Below are positions 36,801 through 48,800 of a DNA stretch of 64,000 nucleotides, piece after piece. The notes below the pieces were generated by a model that searched no databases, was not told the origin of the DNA, and saw nothing but the letters and a program-made list of their open reading frames with translations. Source of the DNA: Branchinecta lynchi (Eukaryota > Arthropoda > Branchiopoda > Anostraca > Branchinectidae); the NCBI GenBank assembly GCA_023053575.1, contig JAKZAP010000004.1, positions 23,675,252-23,739,251 of the forward strand. Reading direction: 5' to 3'. Numbering within the stretch: the stretch's first letter is position 1; each line of letters begins with the position of its first letter. The position numbers were made by a program, and so were the translations under genes.

Positions 36801-39800
36801 ATTGCCGAACTCTTTTGTTTCTTGCCACCTAGCCTACAAATAATATATAAATTTAACCATGAAACTGAACTCAACAGGGCTTGTCATCGAAATGTGAAGT
36901 AAAGGAAAGAAAAGCACTGTAAAGAGTGTCATTTGTTCACGAAGTCGACGACAGCCTTCGGACCTTCTTGGTTTAGGCTGAAGCTAAAAGAAGAAGCTGT
37001 TATAATTAATCAGTAGATTTATTGAAGGTTCGTTTTTATTATCCCTGTAGCGCCATCAACCACAATCTATAATCCCAAAGAACCTTACCGAATCTTAAGA
37101 GATAAGTAGCCAACTTTATGCCACGCTGCGTATAAATGCTTTATCATAAATTGTTATGTTTCACTTTGCAGTGAACTTCAGCGGATCAGAGAAGACGTCA
37201 AAAATAGTACCATTTCACTCTGGTCCTTTGTCAATAGTCATGCAGAAGACTTCCTGAATCCGCTATATTGCGCCGCCGTCTCAAACAATCAAGTGCTTGT
37301 CCCAGTTGCCAGTTTGCGCCACTTGAGACTTTGGACTTCCTACTATTGCCGCTGGAACCCCAGGTTCAGAGCCCAGGTAAGTGGCTGAGCTAGCGAAACC
37401 GCAGGAATCTATTACGGAAACGCGGACCATTTTCGTCTTCCGCGAAAGCCTTCAGAAAGATAAAATTCTGCCGTACTTCGTATATCAGAATTTCGATTTT
37501 TTGTTAGGACATTTTTATTGTTTTTATTGTTAAAGTTTTACCGAACAGGTCTGAGATCCAACAGTCTAGTATCACATTCACTTAAATAAGCCTGAAAACC
37601 CGATAAAAATGTGTTACTTCGTTTATCTGTTTTCCACAGGTAATGGATTTCATCGAATGAACTTATTCTTCCGGATGTGTCGTACCTCTATGTGCTTGTC
37701 CCGATACGCTTGGAATATTTACCAGCTACAATTGTAAGCCATTGCCGAAAAAAAATGTCAAGAGTCCTTGCAAGGCGTAACCTAAAATCATTTTCCCTAC
37801 TTTTCTAGAGGGGTAACTTCTCCAACGTCGCATCTTTAGCCCTGGAAATACAGGTCTTTTTGAAATTCCAGTTCTCCGTATCGGGATGAACTTTGGGGTG
37901 TCGTGCAAGCAGCACACACTCTGAACATTATACTAGAGCCCCGGGTGAAAAAGTACAAAATCCCTTAGATGAGTCAAAATATCAGATGTAAAAATAAGCT
38001 GCCTTTTCAGTAACTAGGTATCTTTCCGTAACTAAACTAACCCAATTGCTTTCCAGCTCACGAAAACCCTCCTTAAAGTTCTCGAAACTGGCCTCAAAAA
38101 CCGTAGTAGAAAATTTCTCTACAGTCCTAACTAGTTCCGTGGTCATTAGATTTGCCTTTTGACATTACGGACCTAGTTAGGACTGCACACTTCCTTTTAA
38201 TATTTATGGGGCAAGTTTCGAGGTTTGATACCTCTCCTGTTATATGTAGCGTCATGGAACGACTGTCGGAGGAGGGGGGGGGGAGGGGTGCGACAGTGGT
38301 TGTCTTTGAATTGTAAACAACAACTTTCCGCTTTCAGATAACTTAATCGGCAGTAATTTGTATTCTTGCGTTTTATTCCTCCATCGGATTTTATTTCTCC
38401 GAAATTGAAAATACAAGTCTCCGAATTCGGTGATGCACAATTATGGTTGGTTTACACACTGCGTACAATCCGAGCGTATTTTACGCACGTTTTGAGCTTG
38501 AAAAGATTTCTAGCAATAGGGACGTACGTATTAGAGAAATGGGTCCGTTTTGTATTTAAATACGTCCGTATTGCTAGAAATCTTATCAAGCTCAAAATAC
38601 GCTCGGATTTCAAAATGCGCTCGGATTTTACGCAGTGTGAATGGACCATTACTATACACTGTAAAAAAAAGTCCTGCAGTATTTGCTACTGGGCTTAATC
38701 TTGCCTCTAGAAAGATAATCTTAACTCTAATTTGCATTAATCTTGTCTCAGTAGAGATAAGATTAATCCCAGTAGCAAATAATGCAGTTAACGTAATCCT
38801 TACTCGGAGAAACTTTTTACAGTGTAGTCCGATATAGGAGGGACTTTTTACAGTGTAGTATGCTGTATAAGGTTGGGACGTAGCCAAAGATTCCTCAGTA
38901 GTCCGAACACACTGGTTCCTGTTTATTCATTCGTCTTGCTACGTAGCAGGATACGGAGGATTTGTAAGTAGGGAACTGGAAGACAAAATGCTCCTTGGTC
39001 GGGATTTGAACGCGCAAACTTTGGCTTCATTTGCCTCTGCGCTTACCACTGGACCCCCAAGGGGCTTGTGGCTCCTGGCCGACTGAGACTTGATCACCCG
39101 AACTTTCAGTCCGTTTGAAAATGAGTTTATATTGTGAATGAATGAATGAAATATTTTATTGCAGCACAAAGGAGGAAAAAAATGGAATATGTGAAAAAAG
39201 AAGAAGAAAAAACAACGACCACAAAAACAAAACAACACTAACGTAGATACAAAATCAAACAAATCTTGAAAAAAAAATACTCATCCAGGGGTGTACAACG
39301 TCCTTATTATTAAGGTTCGCGACAAGATTATCGACACTTAGTATAGGGTCTGCGACAGAGTACTTCCGAATTAAGTACCGGTTGCGGGTCCAACTGGGAA
39401 GTTGAAGAAGAAATTTAGCAAATTCGAAGAACAGCTTTTTAACTCTTTCTTATCCGAGGTGTTTAGGAGATCCTAGAATGGAGCCACAAACAGTAAGTGA
39501 GGCAGAGCCACTGCGTTGTAAAGCTTAGCAAGGAGCTTTTTAGACATATTCACTTGCGACGGAACAGGTGACGCGCAGGTTCCACCGAGTTTCTTATCAG
39601 TCCGAGTAATAATCAGCTTACGAGGTGCAGGTAGAGACGGGTAATATTGTAACTTCTTTACTCTAATAGAATACTTACTTTACAAATTTTAAAGGAAAAC
39701 CATGTCAAGTTGCAAAACGAATTTCTCTCTTTCTGCTAATAAAAACCTTTTTATCTGATTCTTCTTCTTATCTGGCTGCCGGAAATGTGTGGCATCCTCA

Positions 39801-42800
39801 GTATTAAAAAACCTGTATAAGCCAGTGATGCCGAACGTGACTTTATCACAAAACATAGTAGGTTTTGATTGGATCGTGTCTTAAAAAAACAAAACAACAG
39901 AAACGTGAGAGTGTTCAGCATTCTGAGTACTTGGGTCATCTCGCCTTACTAGCAGTAGTTCAGATGTCACACAGCGAAACATAAACCTTGTTTTATGTCC
40001 GATTCCGTCAACCTCTTTTTTTGCTAATGATGTTGTTTNNNNNNNNNNNNNNNNNNNNNNNNNNNNNNNNNNNNNNNNNNNNNNNNNNNNNNNNNNNNNN
40101 NNNNNNNNNNNNNNNNNNNNNNNNNNNNNNNNNNNNNNTTGTTTTTTTGTCAGCGAGATATCGTGAAATGTGCTTGAGCAGGGAGATGCAGGCGCTCGGA
40201 CAAAAAATAGAACTGGGTCAAGAACGGGCTTCCGATAACGGAGTTGGTTATGCTCGGTCAAGTGGCAATTGAAAGATCCGCAAATAGCGGCCACATAACC
40301 CGGCTATTTTTTGTATGGACGGTACCTATGGGTCGCCATCAGTAAAGTAAAAGCCAATAGATCAGGCCTAAAATATTCTGGTCCACGTAGCAAGTAGTTT
40401 CAAGCAAGGAAAGAAATACAAATGAAGTGGGACCAAAATATTCGCAATGAAGAAATGACAACATGCTGACATTTAAAAATCACAGACATTGCATATGCCG
40501 AACCTCATTAAGATGGTTTAGCCACTTGCGAGTATGATGAAATGAAATGATGAATTGATGGTTTAATCCGCAATATCTTTAAATACATAAAAATAGCTTT
40601 GGATATGTCAATACAAATAAAGACACTTCAAGCACTATCAGTCAACTCGACAGGTCAATATTAATTATCTGATAACATTAAAATTTCATAAATAAACTAC
40701 ATAATAAGCAAAAGTCAGGTCAAAATTACATACCCTATCTCGTAAAAAATTTCTAAATAAAACAATCAAGTTCGTAAATAAACTACATCAATAAACAAAA
40801 ACAAGTCAAAATTGCATCGCGCATCTAGTAACAGTTAAACTGTTTAATAAAGTATGGTACAATAGACTTTAGGTAACGCTCGGATGAGTGTATTGGAGGA
40901 GGAATTAGTTGCTTCTTCTGATTCATTGTGAGCTTTTCGGTCATTCTTGTGTTTCGGCAACTTCTTTTATCGAGAACTCGGGCAAAATGTCACGATGTAA
41001 TTCGGATGCTAGTATTTGTGTGCCAAAAATCATGGTAAGCATATGCCTCCTTTGTCTTAACGACGTGATCTTTCAGATCTCCAAGCTTTTTTCATACCAA
41101 ATCAACCTGTGTGGGACACAGGTTGGGACAAAGAATCGTGAGCTTCTTTATCCGTTTAATTTTTAACCACGGATTCTACCATAGTATCAGTCTACCACGA
41201 ACCCCTGATTATTGGATGCCTTGTGCCAAACGCTGGAATATATCCAGCATTTGGCGTATCCTACGATAAACGCTGGATACCCTATACCAAATACTTGGTA
41301 CCCAATAAAAGATTGATCGTTTCAGCGAAACATTCATCTCAACCAATGAAAATTCCTGTATAGTGAAGTAGGTCAAGCAGGCCAGTATCCAGGAATTTAT
41401 TTCGGTAGGGGGGATTGCCTTTCGGGGGGGGGGGGGGTTATTGACTGCTGGTCGGACAAAAAAGTAGAAAAAACACATAGATCAGAGGGAAAAGCCTATA
41501 AAATTGATTATTTTTGTATGTTTCGGGGGAGGGGGGGGGGGTTCAACCCCCTAGCCCCCCCCCCCCCTGGATACGGCCTTGAGGTCAAGGTTTGGGCGGG
41601 TTTGGGTCCTCACAGGTATCTAGCGTTTGGCTGCATAGATAGGGCATCCAGCGTAAGGCATAAATCGTCCTTAGATCAGGGATTTGTGGTAGAGGCCTAC
41701 TGGATAGTACCTTTCCGAATTTGAATCTGCCGAAGTGTGCTGGATTTGTACTTTAAGTGTGCAGTGGGGATTTCTTCACTATAGGTTGACAGTAAGACTA
41801 ATACCATTCCCCGCGCGCCCCACAACAACGTTGACCACTTAGTTAAAGTTTTGTTAGATGATTTAATGTTTAAATATTCCTTCTGCCCAAGGTAACTGCG
41901 AATCATGTTTCGTGGTGGGTTTTTATGGCACTTGCCCTTCGGCCAAGTGCCATATAGCGATCGCAATTTCTGTCCGTCCGTCGGTCTGTCGGTCTGTCCA
42001 GGTTTTGCTAGTTCGGGCACTTCCACATAAGCTAGGACGATAAAACTTGGCAGGCATATCAGGGACCCCAAATGATTAAGTTGGAAATAGTCACTTCCCC
42101 GATCCGAGCACCGTGGGGGGAGTGGAGGGGGGGGAATCCGGAATCTTGAGGTATTTTTAACTTTTGAACGGGTGATCGGATCTTGGTGAAACTTGATATT
42201 TGGAACGACCTCATGCCTCAGACGACCCACTTAAAATCCGAACCGGATCTGGTGACTTTTGGGGGGAGCTGGAGGGGGCAACCGGAAATCTTGGGAAACG
42301 CTATGAGTGGAGGGATCGAGATGAAACTTGGTGGGAAGACACCTAGCAAACACTAGATACATCATTGACATAACCGAGCCGATTCGGGCACTGTGGGGGG
42401 GAGTGGAGGGAGGGGGAATCCGGAATCTTGAGGTATTTATAACTTTTGAACGGGTGATCGGATCTCGTTGGAACTTGATATTTGGAAACACCTCATGCCT
42501 CAGACGACCTACTTAAAATCCGGACCGGATCCGGTGACTTTTGGGGGGAGCTGGAGGGGGCAACCGGAAATTTTGGGAAACGCTATGAGTGGAGGGATCG
42601 CGATGAAACTTGGTGGGAAGACACCTAGCAAACACTAGATACATCATTGACATAACCGAGCCGATTCGGGTACTGTGGGGGGAGTGGAGGGAGGGGGAAT
42701 CCGGAATCTTGAGCTATTTATAACTTTTGAACGGGTGATCGGATCTCGATGGAACTTGATATTTGGAAAGACCTCATGCCTCAGACGACCCACTTAAAAT

Positions 42801-45800
42801 CCGGACCGGATCCGGTGACTTTTGGGGGGAGCTGGAGGAGGCAACCGGAAATCTTGGGAAATGCTATGAGTGGAGGGGTCGAGATGAAACTTGGTGGGAA
42901 GACACTTAGCAATAACTAGATACATCATTGACATGACTGAGCCGATTCGGGCACTGTCGGGCGAGTGGAGGGAGGGGGAATCCGGAATCTTGAGGTATTT
43001 ATAACTTTTGAACGGGTGACCGGATCTCGATGAAACTTGATATTTGGAACGACCTCATGCCTCAGACGACCCACTTAACATCCGGACCGGATCCGGTGAC
43101 TTTTGGGGGGAGCTGGAGGGGGCAACCGGAAATCTTGGGAAACGTTATGAGTGGAGGGATCGAGATGAAACTTGGTGTGCAGACACCTAGCAAACACTAG
43201 ATACATCATTAACATAACCGAGCGAATTCGGGCACTGTGGGGGGAGTGGAGGGAGGGGGAATCCGGAATCTTGAGGTATTTATAACTTTTAAACGGGTGA
43301 CCGGATCTCGATGAAACTTGATATTTGGAAAGACCTCATGCCTCAGACGACCCACTTAACATCCGGACCGGATCCGGTGACTTTTGGGGGGAGCTGAAGG
43401 GGGCAACCGGAAATCTTGGGAAACGCTATGAGTGGAGGGATCGAGATGAAACTTGGTGGGAAGACACCTAGCAAACACTAGATACATCATTGACATGACC
43501 GAGCCGATTCGGGCACTGTCGGGGGAGTGGAGGGAGGGGGAATCCGGAATCTTGAGGTATTTATAACTTTTAAACGGGTGACCGGATCTCGATGAAACTT
43601 GATATTTGGAAAGACCTCATGGCTCAGACGACCCACTTAAAATCCGGACCGGATCCGGTGACTTTTGGGGGGAGCTGGAGGGGAGAACCGGAAATATTGT
43701 AAAACGCTATGAGTGGAGGGAACGAGATGAAACTTGGTGGGAAGACACCTAGCAAACACTAGATATATCATTGACATAACCGAGCCGTGCTTACTCGTAA
43801 CAAGTGCCATATGAGCTCGTAGCTCTTGTTTTAATTGCAGGTTTAGATTTTTAACTATTGGTCAAAAGGTGAACCTGTCAAGAAGGGCAGAAATATCGCC
43901 GATGCTAATTCCGGGTAACTCAGTTTAGCACATCGGTGTTCAATTGGCAAACCTTGCAAAAAAATAAAAATTGCAGACCTTTGACAACACAATAGTATGC
44001 CATTTTGCTGGACTTAGCAGATGGCGAGAGCTGGTTCTGTCGTCAGAACAGCAGCCATGATAGCAATTCATGTTCTGTTTGTTTTCGTTTCTGCAAATAC
44101 TCCACCTCCCTCCCTGGACCCGCTATAGAAAAATAGCCGCGACGTAAAACAACAGAAGAGGTTTAATCTCGGTTTAATGATAATGCCAATCGTGAAAAGA
44201 AGCTAATTATTTTCACAATAGGTTGATAATGAAATTGATAAGAAATGATATTTTAGTGTCTCTGTTTCCTTCCTCGTATGCGTTTCTCCTTTTTTCCTTT
44301 TTCTTCTCCTTTTTTTGCCTTTTTACTCCATCTAGGCGTTTTGCTTTCTGATAGTAAATAAAAGCAGTATTGTCGTTAAAATAACCTCTTAAAAAGACAC
44401 CTGGAACATGACACTATAAAGCCCGTATCCAGAAATTTATTTCGGGGGGGGGGGGAGGGGGGGTTGGCCTGCGGATCGCACGAGAAAGTCCAAAGAAGAC
44501 ATAGATCAGAGCAAGGACGTATCCAGGGGGGGGGGAGGATAGGGGGTTGACCCCCCCCCCCCCCCCTTCTCCAAAACATGCAAAAATACTCATTTTTATA
44601 GGCTTTTCCCGCTGATCTATGTCTTTTTGCAACCCGCAGGCAACCCCCCCCCCCCCCCGAAATAAATTCCTGGATACGGGCCTGGATCACAGGGAAAAGC
44701 CCATACAAATTAGTATTTTTGTATGGCCTTGGCTTTACGGATACGGCCTTGGCTTTACGCCATCATCGACAAGTCAACTGATACAGGTCGGATCATTTTT
44801 CAACCTATAGACCTAAGGCAGCATTTTTTAACACCCCATCTGCTAATTAAGGCCCTGTCGAAAATCACACTGCCTCCAATCAAATAGGTCAATTACACCA
44901 ACAGCTCCAAAAAGAATCCTCCCACACAGTCCATCTGGTCCGAAAGTTCTCACCACCCTTCTAGGGTTGCTATGCAAGAAAGGTAATTGTCTTGACGTAA
45001 AAACTTAAGGGCAATAAAGCGAAAATATGAAAATGGCAGAGCATCTGGCCAACGAGGGGTCCTACAGTCACCAGACGGCCCACAGACTAGACTCGATGGA
45101 ATGTGCAACTGTGATTTCACGGCTTGGAAACAAAGACCCACCGAGCAAACAGATTTTGAAAGGAGTGTACCCTAATTGCAACCTAATTAAGAAAGCCAAC
45201 TTACCACACACCCTTTGATAGTTAAATTAGCGGCGGATATAATGCCGTGGATTTGAGAATTGATCATGGACATGACCACTTGCCAGATTTTGTACACCGT
45301 GTGCGATCCTTACAGCGACAAGCTGACTAAGCCCACTAGGCCGACTAAGCTCTAATGAATGAATTAATGTTTATGTCACATGAAAATTGATGATAGTAAA
45401 AATAAATTAAGAACCAATAGGCAAAGACAACTACAACACTGAAACGAACTGCAAACTCTGACCCATCTTGCCGACTAACCTGCACACGAAAATGGTGAAG
45501 AAAATGAATAGATAAGAAACTCAAGTAGCGAAATTAGTTGAAAATATTCAAAAAATTGAATAAATTCAAGCTCACAGAAAAAATAACATACAATTAGAAT
45601 TGTAACTCGGAAATGAAAACTCAAACAAATAAAAAAAAGACAAAATTACAAATTTAAAACTGAATAAAATAATCTACAACTTAGGAAGGAAGGACGACAA
45701 AATTATGTTTTAGCCAAGAATAATCGTTATTGTCGTTACATTAAACAGAGCAGGAGTAATTAATCTAGTGCGAATGGAGCTGCGCTAGAATCAACTTCGT

Positions 45801-48800
45801 TTCCCGTGTACTTTCAAATTCCTACTACAAGGTCGGCAGAGACAATTAATTTTTAATGATTATTTTACTTGCCCATTAACAAAATTGTGAGGTACGGTAG
45901 GCTAGATGAAGAAAAAATATTAGCTCGATTTGATAGTTACACCTTTATGTATTTTGATTAGTATGCAAAGGTTTATATATAAAGAGAGAATTGGTTCGGG
46001 CAAGGTTGTCAGACTGAAGAGAGTTTTCGTTTTCTTGTGCCTTACAGGATACCAGTTGCCCACAAACCTAAAACACACATATGACTTAAACTTTGGGAAT
46101 CCCAAATGAAAAGCGGTAGTTCATAAAAGGAAGATAAGAAAAAGTTGCGGTCTACATATTACAAATATGCGAAGTACCTCTTACGGCTTCCACCATGGAC
46201 TAGCAACCGTTTTGTGACAAGTCGGTATGGGATGATCGACCCTGATGAAGCGATCATAGCTCAGATTGCCAGTTACAACTCTGGTATTGTTGCTCATCCT
46301 TGGGCAACCATTTTGAGGCAGTAGTTCTGTCTTTTGTATTTAGATATCCATCTCGTTCTTTGTTTTTCTGTGTTAGTGTATTCTCTCGTAGTGTGTTTCT
46401 CGTTTTCTTTTTATCTTGTACTCCATCTGTTTTCATCTGATGGGAAATAAATATATACATACATACATACATACATACATTGACACATTTCTCAATAACC
46501 ACGTTTGTTTTTCTCAAAACATTTGCTCCAAGGAGGATTAGTACTTCCTTTTACTGAGTTTTCTCTTATCGCTCATATGTAAGTAATAAGTATTTTATTT
46601 ATGTACCGCCGTATTTAAAAAATATGGTTTTTCGTCAGCTACAACGTGAAACAAATCGTTTGCGATGTGAGTTCAAGTTTTTAATTTTACACAACAATAA
46701 ATACATTATACGAACACTGTGGAGCAGGCTATCCAGGAATTTATTTCGGGGGGGGGGGGGGTTGCCTGCTGGTCGGACAAAAAAGTACAAAAAACACACA
46801 CATCAGAGGGAAAAGCCTATAAAATTGATTATTTTTGTATGTTTCGGGGGAGGGGTGTTCAGCGCCCTACCCCCCCCCCCCCTCTGGATACGGCCTTGCT
46901 GTGGAGAACAAAAATTCGAACATGCAGCACTTGTTAGAAATTTTACTATAATAATAAAGCAACTACGTACCCTATAAGTCTAACAAAAATAATGAACCGA
47001 GTGGGGCGGTGGGATGTCCAGAAGGGAGGTCGAAACTTCGACCAGGGTAGTACTTACTGTATTTACTAGTACTTGCGTCTCGATTCGTTTGTTGGATAAC
47101 TCGACTGACGTGTGGTTCCTGCACGATCTCGGCAGGTAGAGCAGGTCTTGTTTCGACGGGCGGGTGCGTCTGTATCTGATTCCAGCGCGGGAAAATGTGT
47201 CGGAGATTCAATCCGACTTGATTTTCGATAGAACAATATTACTCGAGTAGGTTCCCACTGCATCTTGGTCACTTGAAGAAAAATCATCTCCCATCGACCT
47301 TTATTAGGCTCCCTCTGTGGTCGATTCCGACTTTTAATTATAGTGACTTCAGTGATTAGAGCCGTGTGAATTTATTATGTATTGATTCACGCATTTGCCT
47401 TTCTTCTTCAGTATTTTCTGTGGGAGAGAATGCGGAAAACCTTTGTACTATATTTAACTACATCACAGCCGATGGCCAGTGGGTTGGAGTCGGGGGGTGG
47501 GGTCAGAGTGTAGCAACCCTCAGTCGCTTGTTGAAGCAAAATGAAAAAAAGTGTGTTACTGGTAGTGTGGAGAAGATTGTAGGGGAAGGAAGGTCCAGTT
47601 TGGTTCAGATCACGATCGTCCGTCAGGTTTTCGACCTAACCGCGGGCACCCCCCCCCTCCGACCGCAACCCTGTAGTCAGATATGACTTACTAGGTCCGC
47701 ATATTTACATTGCAGTAATGACCAAATCACGAGTAAAGGAGTTCCTCCTTCCACCCTTAGAATAATAAAAAAAAGTCTTTTATTCCACCAAAATGATGAG
47801 ATAAAGTAAAAACAAATAGAGAAAGTACGCCTACAATCCTTATCTTATAATGAAAATACACAACTAAAATATAATAGCAAACTACACAGATACATGACCA
47901 ATGACTCAAATGGTGGCCAAGATAACAGTTCTGGGCGTTGACTTTATTTTATTTTCCCGGCTTACCTGGATTGGATCCCTGAAATCGAAGATTCTGTATC
48001 ATGGATCGACTTTAATAGGTGTCGACCGTATTTACAAAGTAACTTACCGATTATGGAAAAAAGAAGTTCTGATATGAGAAAGGTTGAAGGAGGACCGAAA
48101 AATACCATATTTCTGCTTAAAGCCAAATACTTTCTGGATACCGCGATACCAGCACCTTTTTGCCACGAAAGGGCCATAAACGCAAAAAAAAGAACATACA
48201 TTTTGTTTGCTTTTCGCAAGTAGCTAACCCCTTTCCACCACCTGGATGCGCGGCGACGCTGGGATTGCTAATTGGTTTCCATGGGCATAATCAGTGCGCA
48301 TTGCATAATTAGCAGTGCAGTGTCTCTGTGATTTTTAAAGCTGATCCCTCTGAATATTTGTAGTGTCTCCTTTCGTTTATTCTGTTCTAGCTCAAAATTA
48401 ACTCGAAATTCTTGCTCGTAATGCTTAATGCTTGGAATCTTGGCTAATATTCAAGGTGACGCACTATAAAGGGGATTGTTGTTTGTTACAGGCAAAAGCC
48501 GAAGATGGATTAGAGATAGTATGTACAGGTTTCGATATGGCCTTTACCAGAAAGAAGTATAATAGGATTCGTATTACTTAATTAGGAGGAAATGGGGGTC
48601 TCGCAGTATGTCTGAAATTTAATTTCCTTGAACATCTTCTTGCTTTCCCAGGAATCCTTAAACAGTTTTCTTGCTCATATCGTTCAAAACAGGACTTGAG
48701 ATGTCATTAGACCTGAAAAAACGTGAAGATTAGAAGTACTGTTTACCGCACCAAGAATGTGCCTCATTTTAATCCCGACTTCCTGTCCGCTGCCGCTTTT

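Noticed and set aside
41697..42230. 177-codon - strand open frame in family A
   Set aside because: Part of a repeat family in which similar proline-rich frames appear in every unit; other copies have stops and frameshifts, so no selection for coding.
42331..43790. Regular direct repeats suggesting a CRISPR-like array
   Set aside because: The 281-bp units are contiguous without unique spacers, and the sequence is eukaryotic; it is a tandem core of a mobile element.
45027..45218. Open frame starting [11 protein letters not shown] with an overlapping - strand frame
   Set aside because: Too short, no domain features; could be an old transposon scrap but nothing supports that.
47366..47686. Possible coding segment
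   Set aside because: 107-codon frame ends in a poly-C run, with no motif and no splice signals of note.
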